This document shows, one piece after another, positions 11,128-23,885 of a stretch of 64,000 nucleotides of DNA. The notes under the pieces were generated by a model that was not told where the DNA came from, ran no database searches, and worked only from the letters and a program-made list of their open reading frames with translations. The position numbers and the translations under genes are program-made. Each line of letters starts with the position of its first letter. Positions within the stretch are counted from its first letter, which is position 1. The DNA is from Balaenoptera acutorostrata (lineage: Eukaryota > Chordata > Mammalia > Artiodactyla > Balaenopteridae): NCBI RefSeq assembly GCF_949987535.1, contig NC_080080.1:64757006-64821005 (forward strand), written 5' to 3'.

Positions 11128-12480
11128 AACACAGTGTATCTTTTTGAAATATTCTTGGGAAAGATTGAATGAATTTAAAAATTTTCATGATTTAAAAAAC
11201 TTGTTTGACTTACATTTTTACATACAAAAAGATTTCAGATACATGTTTTTTAAAAAATGAAACCATATGAACCATTTAAGGATGCATTTATTGATTGCAG
11301 TATGAGAGTGTTTTTAAGCATAAGAGCAAAGGATGAAATCATAACTTGAAAAGAGATGGATTTAGATACATAAAAACTAAAAATGAATTCAGGGAACAGC
11401 ATAAGAAAATAAAAAGGCAAATGACAAACAGAAAGCATAACTTGCAGCATATATAAGCACCAGGTTAAATATACCCAAAGGACACCTACAGGTTAAGTAA
11501 CTTCCCAATAGAAAAATGGCCAAAGGACTTAGGGAGTCATTTTAAAAAACCCAGAAATTAAATAATGAAAACTGTTCAACAATCAGGAAAGTCCAGATTA
11601 GAAATAAATGTTATATAATTTCACATCTATATAATTGAAAAGAATTTTAAAATGATGATTCTAGCCATTGAATAAACAGGTGCTCACTTACTGCTGAGAA
11701 GATTGTGAATTAGCACTGCCTTTCTGAAGAAACAAGAATACAAAGCTTAGGCCCATTTTTTTCTAAAGCTTAACTAAAAGATATGGAAAAATATAAGAGA
11801 ATGTTTTTTCCATAATAAACATACACAGGTTTATAATCAGAAAAAAATTGAAGTATATTTAAAACACTGACAGATACACAAACTTTGGCCTGAATTGCAC
11901 AATCTGGCTGAATTTAAACAAATGGTATATATTAAACACTATGGAGGTAGTTACTGAATACCTAAGTCCACTTGGGGAGACTTTTATGACTTTTTTTAAG
12001 AAGAGAAAATGAGTAGTTTTCTGAAGTTTGAATGAAATTTCAGTTTCTGAAATTTGTTTCGGAAATCTGAAATATGTGCTCCTTATTCTCAGAGCCCTGC
12101 AGGGATCAAAGTTGTTTAAAACTAGTATTCTTATAACCAAAACAGAGCAGAGCAGTGACACACAGATGAAAGTCTCCCAGAGACTGAAAGTTGAAGTATT
12201 AAGAGCTACTAAATTATTTTCTCTGTCATCAGAGAAATTCTACAATAAACATAGGATAAAATAAGGGTAATTCTTGTAAGTATTCATTCATCAGCTTGTC
12301 TAGAAAGAGGGAGGTTTATAACTCCCATATAATATATTATAACTTGCCAAGAAATGTTAAACGTGTATTAGTTTTAAAGAAAAAATATAGGTAATACTTG
12401 ATACATAATGAATTTAACACATACAAGTTATGAAGCATGATGATAAAATAAACACTTACGAATCCACTACTGCATTTGAG
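11128..12480. other. Intronic sequence with no confident feature
   Basis: AT-rich sequence. Parts such as 11460-11720 ('caaaggacttagggagtcat', 'ttcaacaatcaggaaa') resemble decayed sense L1 ORF2, but not firmly. No exon was recognised. Confidence 0.4.
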
Positions 12481-13924
12481 GACCAGAACGTTACCAATGT
12501 TGTTACCTTCACCACTTTCTTGTCCCTTGGCCTACCTTGCCTCTCCCCACCTGAGGTAACCACTCTCTGGATTTTATATATAGTCACCCCACCCTTTATT
12601 TCATATAGTTTTATCAAAGAAGTATGAGTCCTTAACAGTATTTGTTTAGTTTTGCTTTTTTAACTTTAGAAAAAATGACATTATACTGTATACTTTCTGG
12701 AATTTATTTCTCCCACTTCAAATTATAATTTAAGATTAATTTATTTTGTTAACATATAGTTATTTCATCCACTGTGTGCATATTCTAGAATTGATTTATC
12801 TATTCTCCTATTAATCCACTTGGGATATTTTCAGGATTTTGTTATTATAAACAGTATTACTGTGAACATTTTTGAGCATGTCTCCTGGTGCACATATGTA
12901 AGTTTCTGGGAACATACCTAGGAGTGGAATCTATGAATTACAGGGTATGTGTACATTCGGATTTACAGGAAGTACTGTAGTGGAAGAGTGGAGAGCCCTT
13001 CAAAGTATCTAGTAGAAGTAGAAACATTTTAAATCACTTTTGTACCTCTGAATTCATTTTAATGATGAGTTTAGTTGGACTTTAGTTCAAATTCCACTAT
13101 ATCGTTAATCTTATTTATTTTACTCTTCTATTTTTACTTAGTCTTTTGAGTGGATAAAATTTTAAATGCAGAAAAGGTGAGAAATCTCCCTGTGCTTTTG
13201 TCCCCATTAGCACAGTTTCCACCCTGTCTCCCAAGCAAGTAATTTTTGATTAGCTTCTTTAATATTACTCTAGAATCTTTTTACACATATAGAAGCAAAT
13301 TCAAATATGCATTATTTTATCCTCTAGCATTGTAGACACACTGTTATATAATTTTCTTTTCACTCAACAATATGTCCTGAAGATCCTTCCATATTGATAA
13401 TGTGTAGGACTTTATTATTTAACTAGTTTTGAACTGATGGGCATTTGAATTGTTTACTGTATTTTTATATTATAAATAACACTGCTGCATAAAACCTCAT
13501 ACATACATCCTTTTAAATGTGTGCTAGTGTATTTGTTGGATAAATTCTTACAAGTGGAAATACTAAGTCAAAGAATACGTGCACTTATACTTTTGATAAA
13601 TGATGCCAGATTATGCTCAATAGAGATTTCCCAGTTTACATTCCTACTAGCAGTTTATGGGATTTCCTGTTTCCCCACAGCTTCACTAACAGGGTGCTCT
13701 CAAACTTCTGGACATTTGCCAATCTGATAGCTAAACTGTGGTATTCTGTGTAGCTTTATTTTGCATTTTTCCTTTTGTGAGTGGGATTGAGTATTTTTTT
13801 TGTACATTTATGAGTCATTTCTATACTTTTTTCACTTCTACACTATTTATGTCAATGATATAGTTATATCTGTTGCTCATTTTAAAATTAGATTGTTGGT
13901 CTTTTTTTTCCCTTACTTGAAAAG

Positions 13925-13927
<3 letters not shown>

Positions 13928-13962
<35 letters not shown>

Positions 13963-13970
13963 TGTGTGTG
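13928..13970. repeat. (GT)n microsatellite
   Basis: About 20 GT units with one interruption near 13960. Confidence 0.96.
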
Positions 13971-14029
13971 CCTTTATAATATGACTTGCTAATTTTTTCT
14001 TGTTCTCTTTGTTGATGGAATTTTCTTTT

Positions 14030-14192
14030 TTTATATATATTTTTCATTTTTTTTTAACATCTTTATTGGAGTATAATTGCTTTACAAGGGTGTGTTAGTT
14101 TCTGCTTTATAACAAAGTGAATCAGCTATACATATACATATATCCCCATATGTCCTCCCTCTTGCGTCTCCCTCCCACCCTCCCTATCCCAC
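14030..14192 (-). mobile_element. Very short young L1 3' end, antisense
   Basis: Only 163 bp of L1 3' end ('aacatctttattggagtata' onward), flanked by perfect 14-bp target duplications tggaattttctttt at 14016-14029 and 14193-14206. The same subfamily is present at 47665-48307 and 63561-64000. It interrupts the older L1M block. Confidence 0.93.
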
Positions 14193-14588
14193 TGGAATTT
14201 TCTTTTAAAGTTTGGTTTTCTTTTTAATGTATTTGAATGGCCTTTCTTTTATAATCTTTTATAACATTTGTAATCTTAGCATAGTTAATAATGCCTTCCC
14301 CATTCTGAGATTATATAAAATCCTTTTAAGTTACTTTCTGGAACTTTTATAGTTTTATTTTTTGTCCTTAAATCTTTGATCCCTCTGGGATTTATACTGA
14401 AAGTTGGATCCAACTTTAATCCCCATTGCACTGAGACTTCACTGTTATACTAAGATTCTGTATGCATTTGGTATTATTCTGGACTTTCTGTTCTCTTCTA
14501 TTCATTTGACTATTTATGTAGCAGTTTTAATCATTGAGTATTTTGTTTTAACATGAGTAAACTTAAACTTTGTTTAAAACAAATGTGA

Positions 14589-14916
14589 GGGCTTCCCTGG
14601 TGGCGCAGTGGTTGAGAAGCTGCCTGCTAATGCAGGGGACACGGGTTCGAGCCCTGGTCTGGGAAGATCCCACATGCCACGGAGCAGCTGGGCCCGTGAG
14701 CCACAACTACTGAGCCTGCGCGTCTGGAGCCTGTGCCCCGCAACAGGAGGGGCCGCGATAGTGAAAGGCCCGCGCACCGCGATGAAGAGCGGTCCCTGCA
14801 CCGCGATGAAGAGTGGACCCCACTTGCCGTAACTAGAGAAAGCCCTCGCACGAACTGAAGACCCAACACAGCCAAAAATAAAGAAATAAATAAAATAAAG
14901 TAGCTATAAAAAAAAA

Positions 14917-14943
<27 letters not shown>
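14589..14943 (+). mobile_element. CHR-type SINE, sense, with internal duplication
   Basis: A sense copy of the ggcttccctggtggcgcag type with B box ggttcgagccc. The 'accgcgatgaagagyggwcc' unit is present twice (about 14775-14820). A long A-rich tail ends in an essentially pure A run. Perfect 13-bp target duplications aaaacaaatgtga lie at 14576-14588 and 14944-14956. The long pure tail suggests a young insertion. Confidence 0.96.
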
Positions 14944-14947
<4 letters not shown>

Positions 14948-14956
14948 CAAATGTGA

Positions 14957-15835
14957 AAGAAGATATGCTTGGTCTATGATCTTTCTGCACATACTACATG
15001 CATTATAAGTAATTGAGAAGATAAAAATCTCCTTGACATGAGAAATGAGAGGAGCAAGGGTAGTCAAAGCACCAATTAAAAGCACTAAAAGAAGCAGCAG
15101 GGAACTGTGTGGTTGAAGGCAGTTAGGTTCAGAAAGGCAGTGGCGACAGTCTCCCTAAAACGTCTGTGTATGATCAGTGTAGCATTCATTCATTCATTCA
15201 GAAAGTATTTATAGACTGCATTGTACTATTTTGTGTTTTATTGGTGATTTCAACGAAGTTTTTAAAAGTTGAAATTGCTTCTTGAAAAGCTAGTCAATCT
15301 GTAATATAAACGTGGTTAACTACTCCCCTTCCCCCCATTAGAAAAGGAGGGGGAACTTTTAAAAAATGAAAAGTGTAATTTGAAAAAAAAATCTATTGTT
15401 TTTTATTTAAAAATAAAACCATATAGTGCAGTACCTGAAATTGTCAGTGTTTAATATTTGGACAAACGGAAAAAAGTGTTTTCACTTTTTTCCCACTGTA
15501 TTAATGGTCTTAGATATCATCTAGACTTGTGGTTCTCAGCTGGGTGTTGCTGCACTCGATATAATAATAGGTGTCATTATCGGTATTTCAACAACCTAAT
15601 GGAAATAATGCGTTCATTCTTATAAGATTGCTTTGCTTTGGGTTAGAACAATGTATGTCTGAATTCATACCTCAGACTGTTCTGAATCTCAGATTGGCAG
15701 TGTTTGGTAGAAGGAACAGGAAGATGATTTATTATTACTAAAGAAATGCAGTCTGTCTGAAAGATAGATCCTTGAAACATGGTGTGCATAGAACAAAAAG
15801 AAGACAAAAGTCCTAAGTGTGAAAAGGTTGGAGAA
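14957..15835. other. Intronic sequence, no gene recognised
   Basis: Contains a short (ATTC)n run at 15185-15200 and otherwise AT-rich unique-looking DNA. The stretch near 15527-15560 ('gtggttctcagctgggtgtt') may be a MER5-like hAT relic, but this is not firm. Confidence 0.45.
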
Positions 15836-15980
15836 CATCCAATCTCTTATTTTACAAACAGGAAAATTGAGGCTCAGGTGATTTTATAACTTGCCTGAGG
15901 ACACTCAGTTAGAGGTAGTGAAAACTGGAACTTGTGTCTTCTGATTCTGAGGTCTGCATTTGTCACTAGACAACATATTT
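15836..15980 (-). repeat. MIR SINE relic, antisense
   Basis: Reads as antisense MIR: 'attttacaaacaggaaaatt', 'gaggctcagg', 'cttgcctgaggacactcag', 'tctgattctgaggtctgca'. Ancient placental-wide SINE. Confidence 0.82.
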
Positions 15981-16394
15981 ATTTCTATATATATCACTTG
16001 CTGATAATTAAGGAAATTTTGAATAATGTTTTCTTAAAGAAATTCCACTAAAATTAAGTATGCATTTTCTTGAAAGAATGTTTCATATATCAGGTACCAG
16101 AATCTTAAAAAAAAAAAAAACATTTAGGATGTTTCATAACGTGGAAAATGTCCAAACTATTGTTTCAGATACCAGTTTGATATTTGGGTGGATCATGTAA
16201 AAACACTAAAATGGCCGAGGAAGCATGTGCGGTGTTTGTTTTAACAACGGAACAGCCATCTGCTTTACATGACTTTTCTTAAGACTTAAAAAATTTAGTA
16301 ATAGTCCATTTTTAAAAACACTCACAGGCTTTTGAGGTGATGTTATTCAAGTGTATTGTTTTATTCCAAGCTTTCTGGTTTGTGTTAAGATGAT

Positions 16395-16545
16395 TCATAG
16401 ACTTTTAGAGCTGAAAGAGATTTTCAGGTTCTAGTCTAATTCATTTTACAGTTGAAGGAAACAAGGTAAAGAGACAATCTGCAACTTGAACTCTGATAGC
16501 TAAGGCTTCAGTGGAGCACATTTACCACTGAACTGTGTCATCTTT
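16395..16545 (-). repeat. MIR-like relic, antisense
   Basis: 'gagctgaaagagattttcag', 'ttcattttacagttgaagga' and 'taccactgaactgtgtc' follow the antisense MIR layout, with high divergence. Confidence 0.65.
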
Positions 16546-16599
16546 TCTTTGTTACATTTTGTGCTAATACACATTTTTTGTTTTTGCTACTCTAAAAAA

Positions 16600-18545
16600 T
16601 TTTTAGTTTTTAAGAGCAGTTTTAGATTTACAGCAAAATTGAGAGGGAGATGCAGAGATTTCTCATATAAACCCTGTCCCCATATATATGCATAACCTTT
16701 CACATTAGCAACATAACTCACTAGGTGGTACATTTATTTATTTATTTTTTTACAAAGGATGAACCTACATTGACATATCATGATCACTTGAAGTCCATAG
16801 TGAACCTTAGGTACATTTTATAGGTTTGGACAGATGTGTAATGATATATATCCATCATTACAATATCATACAGAATATTTTCACTGCCCTAAAAATCTTT
16901 TGTACTTTGTCTTTTTCTCTCTCCCTACCTCCCTTCACCCTGACAAACAATGTTTTTCTTATTGTCTCCATAGTTTCACCTTTTCCAGGATCTCATGTAG
17001 TTGGAATCACAGATCTGTAACCTTTTAAGACTGGCTTCTTTCACATGGTGATAAGCATTTAAGGTTCCTCCATGTCTTTTCATGATTGATAACTCATTTC
17101 TTTTTAGCTCTGAGTAATATTTCATTGTCTGGGTGTATCAGTTTATTTACCTACTGAGGGACATCTTGGTTGCTTCTAAGTTTTGGCAATTATGAATAAG
17201 GCTGTTACAAACATCTGTGTGCAGATTTTTACACAGACATAAGTTTTTAACTTCTTTGAATAGATGCCAGGAAACATGATTGCTGGTAAGAGTATGTTTA
17301 CTTTTGTAAGAAACCACCAAACTACCTACCAGAGTGGCTGTACCATTGTGCATTCCTATCGACAGTGAGTTGGAGTTGCTTTCACTCCTGACCAGCATTT
17401 GGTGGTGATGTCAGTGTTTCAGATTTTGGCCATTCTAATAGGTGTGTAGTGATATCTGGTTGCTTTTATTTGCATTTCCCTGATGACATAGGATATGAAG
17501 CATCTCTTCATATGGTTATTTGCCATCTGTGTATCTTCTTTGGTGAGGTGTCTGTTAAGGTTTTTGGCTCATTTTTAAAATGGGTTGTTTGATATCTTAT
17601 TTTTGAGTTTTAGGAGTTCCTTGTAAAATATTTTGGATAACAGTCCTTTATTAAATGAATCTTTTGCAAATATTTTCTCCCAGTCTGTGACTTCTAATTC
17701 TCTTGATAATATCTTTTGTAGAGCAGAAGTTTTTAATTTTAACGAAGTCCAGCTTATCAATTATTTTTTTCATGGATCTTGTCTTTGGTGTTATATCTGA
17801 AAAGTCATTACCATACCCAAGGTCATCTAAATTTTGTCCTATGTTATCTTCTAGGAGTTTTATAGTTTTGCATTTTACATATATTACTATGAGTTTTGTG
17901 AAGGATGTAAGGTCTGTGTCTAGATTAATTTTTTTACATGTGGATGTCCAGTTATTCCAGCATCGTTTGTTGAAGAGACTGTCTTTGCTGCATTGTATTG
18001 CCTTTGCTCCTTTGTCAAAGATCAATTGACTGTATTTATGGGGGTCCATTTCTGGGCTCTCTCTTCTGTTCCACTGATCTGTTTGTCTATTCTTTCACCC
18101 GTACTGCATTATCTTGATTACTATAGCTTTGTAGTAAGTCTTGAAGTCGGGTAGCATCAATCCTTCAGATTTGTTCTTCACCTTCAGTACAGGCTTGGCT
18201 ATTACAGGATTTTTGCCTCTCCATATAAACTTTAGAATCAGGTTGTTGATATCCATAAAATAACTTGCTGGGATTTTGATTGGGATTGCATTGAATCTAT
18301 AGGTCAATTTAGGAGGAACTGACATCTTGACAATATTGAGTCTTTTTATCCATGAACATGGAATATCTCTTCATTTATTTAGTTTTTCTTGATTTTGTTC
18401 ATCAGAGTTTTGTAGTTTTCTTCATACAGATCTGTATATATTTTGTTAGATTTATACCTAAGTATCACATTTTTGGGAGGTGCTAATATAAATGGTATTG
18501 TGTTTTTAATTTCAAATTACACTTGTTCATTGTTGATATATAAGA
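16600..18545 (-). mobile_element. L1M relic (3' UTR plus ORF2 C-terminus), antisense
   Basis: The 3' UTR begins near 'ttttagatttacagcaaaat', and ORF2 follows from about 17400. Minus-strand frames at 18095-18325 (FIWRGKNPVIAKPVLKVKNK, GLMLPDFKTYYKA) and 17651-18049 are plain L1 ORF2 segments broken by stops and frameshifts. Non-functional. Confidence 0.88.
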
Positions 18546-18554
18546 TGTTTACTA

Positions 18555-18780
18555 TCCATAATTTTATTTTATTTATTTTTTTGAATTTTTGAATTTTATT
18601 TATTTTTTTATACAGCAGGTTTTTATTAGTTATCTATTTTATACATATTAGTATATGTCAATCCCAATCTCCCAATTCATCCCACCACCGCCATTCCCCC
18701 ACCCCTGACTTTCCCCCCTTGGTGTCCATATATTTGTTCTCTACATCTGTGTCTCTATTTCTGCCGTGCACACCGGTTCA
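18555..18780 (-). mobile_element. Short L1 3' end, antisense
   Basis: Contains 'tacagcaggtttttattagt' and 'caatcccaatctcccaattc', typical of cetartiodactyl L1 3' ends in antisense. It sits at the junction between two older antisense L1Ms. A clear target duplication was not found. Confidence 0.8.
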
Positions 18781-20835
18781 TCTATTCCATTTTCTCTTAA
18801 CAGTTTTTAAGTGTATAGTACAATAGTGTTAACTGTAAGCACAATGTTGTACAGCAGATCTCTAGAACTTTTTCATCTTGCATGACTGAAACTCTGTACT
18901 CATTGAATAGCAACTCTCCATTTCCCCTCTATCATTTTGCTTCTGGTTTCTATGAGTTTGACTACTTTATATACCTCATCTATGTGAAATCAAGTAGTTT
19001 TGTCGTTCTGACTGGCTTATATCACTTAGCATCATCTCCTCAAGGTTCATTCGTGTTGTTGCATATGATGGGATTTCATTCTTTTTTGTGACTGAATAAT
19101 ATTCTATGATGTGTATAAACCACACTTTCTTTATCCATTCAACCATTGATGGGCATTTAGATTATTTCCACTTCCTGACTGTTGTGAATAATGCTGCAGT
19201 GAACACTAGAGTGCAAATATGTCTTTGAGAACTTGTTTTCAAGTTCTTTTGGATAAATACCTGCAAGTGGGATTGCTGTTTCATGTGGTAGTTCTTTTTG
19301 TAATTTTTTGAGGTAGCTCCATCCATAGTGGTTACACCATTTTATATTCCCACCAACAGTGCACAAAGGTTCCAGTTTCTCCATACCTTTGTCAACACTT
19401 ATTTCCTTTTTGTTAAAATAATGGACATCCTACCAGGTGTGAAGTCATACTTCATTGTGGTTTTGCGTTTGCATTTCTCTAATCATCAGTGATGTTGGGC
19501 ATCTTTTCATATCTGTTGACCATTTGTATGTCTTCTTTGAAGAAGTGTCTGTTCAAGTTCTTTCTTTGTACATTTTTAACCAGGTTATTAGTCTTCTTGC
19601 TATTAAAGTGCAGGAGTTCCTTATATATTTTGGATATTAACTCGTTATAAGATAGATGGTTTGCACATATTTTCTGTCATTCCATAAATTGCCTTTTCAC
19701 ACTGTTCATTGTTTCCTTCTCTGTGCAGAAGCACTTTAGTTTGACATCATCCCACTTGGTCTATTTTTGCATTTTTTGGCCTGTGCTTTTGCTATCACAT
19801 CTAAGAAATCATTGCCTAGACAAATGTTATAAAACTTTTCCCCTATGTTTTCTTCTAGGAGTATTATAGTTTTGGGTCTTATGTTTAAGTCTTTAATCCA
19901 TTTTGAGTTTATTTTGTGTATGGTATAAAATAAGGATCCAATTCCATCCTTTTGCATGTGGACATCCAGTTTCCCCATTTGTTAAAGAAACTGTTCTTTC
20001 CTCATTAGGTAGTCTTGGCACCATTGTTGAAGATCAGTTGACCATATATGTGTATTATTTCTAGGCTCTCTAATCTGTTCCAATGGTCTGTGTGTCTGTA
20101 TTTATGCCAGTATTCTAGTGTTTTGATTACTGTAGCTTTCTAATATATTTTGAAATCAGTAAGTGTGATGCCTCCAGCTTTTTTCTTCTTTCTCAAGATT
20201 GATTTGGCTCTTCAAGGTCTTTTGTAGTTCCATATGAAATTTAGGATTTTAAAAAAGTTCTGTAAAAAAATGCCACTGGGATTTAGATAGGAATGGCATT
20301 GAATCAATAGATTGTTTTGGTAGTATGAACATTTTAATAATATTACATTTCACAATCCATGAACACAGGATCTCTTTTCATTTATTTGTGTGTTCTTTCA
20401 TTTCTTTCAGCAGTATTTTGTAATTTTCAGTGTATAAGTTTTTACCTTCTTGGTTAAGAAAATTCCTAAATATTTTATTCTTTTTGATGCTATTGTAAAT
20501 GTAATTGTTTTTGTAATTTCCTTTTCAAATTGTTTATTGTTAGTGTATAGAAAAACAACTGATTTTTGTCTGTTGACTTTATGTATTGCTACTTTGCTGA
20601 ATTCATTTATCAGTTCAGCAGATTTTTTTGTGTGGAATCTTCATGTTTTCTATATATAAGATTATATAATCTGCAAATAGAGATAATTTTACTTCTTCTT
20701 TTCCAGTTTGCATGCTTTTTATTTCTTTTTCTTGCCTAATTCCTCTGGTTAGAAATTCCAGTATTTGTTGAATAGAAGTGTCAGAAATGGGGATTCTTGC
20801 CTTGTTCCTGATTTTAGAGGAAAAGCTGGACTATT
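18781..20835 (-). mobile_element. L1M relic with longer ORF2 segment, antisense
   Basis: Second antisense L1M of this stretch. The 3' UTR ('gttgtacagcagatctctag') is followed by ORF2 to about 20835 ('gtgtcagaaatggggattct'). Minus-strand frame 19736-19978 shows ORF2 pieces (IILLEENIGEKF, NDFLDV). Its 5' part may continue at 22735-23800 beyond a later insertion. Confidence 0.86.
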
Positions 20836-21989
20836 TTTTTTAATGTATTCACTCTGATCCAAAATTTTTATTTTTCAGAATTTCTCCTTCATAAATATTG
20901 TTTCCTTAATTTCTGCTATGCACTATTTTTATGAAGTTTATTTCTCTTGCACAATGAAGCCTCTGGTTGTCAACTCTCAGAGGGAGCATCTTTAGCATGC
21001 TCATGGTCACATGGCATGGCAGATTTAGTAGGGCTCTCTTTTGTTCTCTTTCTGATCTGTTAAGCTTTTTGCCTCTATTATGATATAACACTAAGCTGTT
21101 AGCCTCCACTAATTGCAGCATATAGCCCTATTGTTTTCTTAGAACATAAATTGCTCTCATTCTGATACAATTAAATTTGGTCCCTTTTCAAGATAGTTTT
21201 TGAGGCCAGTATTTCAGATTTGTTCTGTCCCTAGGGGCATTCTTCTTAGCTGTCTCTTTCCCTGGTTCTTTCTGGGAAATTAGCTGGTTTATGTTGGAAC
21301 TTGCTGCTGCTTTCATGAAGCTACTAGACTCCTGTGAATTGCTTAGCACCCAAATCTCCAGTGTTTTCAAGAATGCCCTTAGGCTTGAACTTCCCTACAT
21401 TCCATTTAAAATAAAGTCACTTCCTTTGGTAAAGCTTCAGAGCTCTGTTCTTACGGACTACCTCACCTCTGGGCAGAATTCTGAGTCACTGTTCTGGAGT
21501 GGGAATGGGGACAGTGGCCCAATTCTCTGAGAGTGACACCCCTGCTTTGTGAGCAGGGTGTTGGTCAGGGGAGGTAATCTCTGGTGTTCTTGGTTTGCCT
21601 TTTCTGACATGAACTTCCATCCTATGAGCAAGCTGAGGAGAGAGCAGTCAGTTCTCAAGTGTTCTCAGCCTGCGGTGCCTGTGTGGAGCTTTCACTGTAT
21701 GAGTGGTGGCTGGGTGGAAGAAGGGATTGCCTGACTTTTTGTCTGTATACATGAGGAATTTAACTTTTGAAGCTTGGAGCTGGGGGAAGTGAGAAATTCT
21801 GGTGGCCTGCCGTTCTGGTGAGATACCATATTACTTATAGGCAGTTGAGGAGAAAAAGAGCCCCATCTTTGTAGCTGCATGTGGTGGACGGAATGGGTCA
21901 TGGCTCAAGTGCCAAAGACTTTTGTTCTTACTGAGATTTGTTAGATTTTCCTGAATAAATGTGCAATGACTTCTGATGCAAAACCTGGA
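20836..21989. other. Intronic sequence of unclear origin
   Basis: Moderately mixed composition. Overlapping short frames on both strands at 21188-21901 do not resemble a known protein. Because L1M sequence lies on both sides (ending 20835, resuming 22735), this stretch together with the LTR-like repeat may be an insertion into one L1M. Confidence 0.4.
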
Positions 21990-22700
21990 GCTAGGCTAGG
22001 TGTCACAGGTTGAGGGCATGGTCCTCTACAAGACTGCTTCACTTCAGACACCAGCCACTATTGGGAGGATTTCCAAAGCCACCCTCACTTCTGACCAACT
22101 GGCTATAAATTCAAGGCTTCCCACTACCCTTTAGATTTGATAATTCACTAGAATGACTCACAGAACTTAGGAAAGTCTTACACTTATGATTACAGTATTG
22201 TTGTAGCAAAAATGATTCAAATCAGAACCAGCTAAAAGAAAGAGACACATAGGGTAAGATCTGGAGGGTCCCAAACACAAAGCTTCTGGTATACTTTTTT
22301 TGATGTCCTTTTCCCATGGAGTCAGGAATGTGTCACTCCCTACTCAGTGATGTGTAATATGCACAGAGTATTGCCTGCTAGGCACTCAGTTTCCAGAGTT
22401 GTGCAATTTTTGTGGGCATTTATTCACAGGCATAACTGATTGAGTCATTGGCCATGACGTTGATAACAATCTCCAACCCGCCTCCACTCCTCAGAGGTTG
22501 GGCTGCTACCATGGGACTCAAAGCTCCAACCCTCTAATCACATAGTTGGTCTTTCTGACATAACCATCCCCCATTCTGAGTCATTTTGTTGGCATAAACT
22601 CTGACGTGGTCCAAGGGGTGCACCATGAATAACAAAGACACTCCTGTCACTCATGAAATTCTAAGGATTTAGAGGCTATCTCCCAGGAAGTGGGGACAAA
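21990..22700. repeat. LTR-like medium-reiterated repeat, copy 1
   Basis: Homologous to 28976-29825. Shared landmarks are 'ctgaccaactggctataaat', 'gataattcactagaatgact', 'cacagaacttaggaaa' and 'aggcataactgat'. It looks like a solo-LTR-class ancient element, but I cannot name the family with confidence. No viral coding sequence is present. Confidence 0.6.
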
Positions 22701-22734
22701 GTCCAGCCAAATTCTCTATTACATGGGAGAATGT

Positions 22735-23800
22735 TTTATTTGTTATATGCCCTTACATTCAATTTCCAGGGACTTAAAAATATTTTAAAATGAATATTCT
22801 CTAGTTTTGGTTGTTTGTTGGGCTGGGTCCATAGATCTCCACATGTCATCATTTGGAAATAGAATGTCCTGCTTTCTTTTGATTAACATTTATAAGATAT
22901 GTCTTTTTTCTTCATCCTTTTACTCTCAGCTTGCCTATATAATTATATTTGAAGTGAATTTCTTTTAGGCAGCATGTAGTTGGGTCATATTTTTAATCTA
23001 CTCTGCCAATCTCCTTTTAATTGGTATATTTAGATCATTTATATTTAATGTAATTATTGATATGTTAAGACTTAAGTCTGACATCTTATTTACTTATTCT
23101 TTTTTTTTAAAGTAGGTTTTTAAAAAAAACTATTTATTTATTTATTTTTGGCTGCATTGGGTCTTTGTTGCTGCGTGCGGGCTTTCTCTAGTTGTGGCAG
23201 GCAGGGTCTACGCTTTGGTGTGGTGCGCAGGCTTCTCATTGCAGTGGCTTCTCTTTTTGTGGAGCATGGGCTCTAGGCACGTGGGCTTCAGTAGTTTTGG
23301 CACATGGGCTCAGTAGTTTTGGCTCATGGGCCCTAGAGTGCAGGCTCAGTAGTTGTGGCGCACGGGCTTAGTTGTTCCGCGGCATGTGGGATCCTCCCGG
23401 ACCAGGGCTCGAACCTGTGTCTCTTGCATTGGCAGGCAGATTCTTAACCACTGCACCACCAGGGAAGTCCCTGTTTACTTATTCTATTCTTCTGTTTTCT
23501 TTTCTTTTTCTTACTCCCTGCGGGTTACTTGATCACTTTTTAGAATTCTAGTTCAGTTTCCACACTCTGATTCCTTTGGTGCCCAAGGTGGGGGACTCCT
23601 TGTTATTGCTGGATGGAGTAGGAATTCTGGTCCCTACATGGTCTTCACTGACACCACAGTGGGGATAACCTTGTTACCACTAGGTGATGATTAAAGTTCT
23701 AACTCTCCACTCTTCCTCTTCTGACACCACTTGTTACTGCCAGATTGGGGTAGAAGTCCAGGCTCCCTGTGTGGTCTTCACTGAGACCATGGGGTGGGAT
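22735..23800 (-). mobile_element. L1M 5'-half relic, antisense, split by a SINE
   Basis: 'ctactctgccaatctccttt' and 'taattggtatatttagatca' are antisense L1 ORF2 signatures. From 23490 on, the sequence matches the L1M 5'-region style also seen at 47080-47470 (repeated 'gtggggataaccttgttacc'/'agaagtccaggctccc' units). It is interrupted by the SINE at 23101-23473. Confidence 0.72.
23101..23473 (-). mobile_element. CHR-type SINE, antisense
   Basis: The tail is on the left and the head ends in caccaccagggaagtcc. Target duplications tttacttattct lie at 23089-23100 and 23474-23485. The body contains several 'cagtagttttggc' units and is moderately diverged. Confidence 0.94.
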
Positions 23801-23885
23801 CATAATCCCTGCTTCATAGGGTCACTGTGAGGATTACTGAGCTAATGTATGCAAAGCCTGCTATCTAGTAAGGACTGCATGAGTT
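23800..23885 (+). repeat. MIR relic, sense (3' part)
   Basis: 'cttcatagggtcactgtgag', 'gattactgagctaatgtatg' and 'caaagcc' match the MIR 3' half. Confidence 0.65.

Larger units (their letters stand above)
12480..14575 (-). mobile_element. Old L1M relics, antisense, interrupted
   Basis: Two successive antisense L1M 3'-UTR/ORF2-like stretches start near 12540 and near 13170 (landmarks 'cactctctggattttatata' and 'gaagatccttccatattgat'). They are followed by ORF2-like antisense sequence to about 14570. The block is interrupted by a (GT)n array and by a younger L1 fragment at 14030-14192. It is highly diverged, so the family label is approximate. Confidence 0.7.

Noticed and set aside
14627..15085. 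152-codon minus-strand frame
   Set aside because: Reads through the SINE body and its poly(A) tail (a run of Phe); no independent coding evidence.
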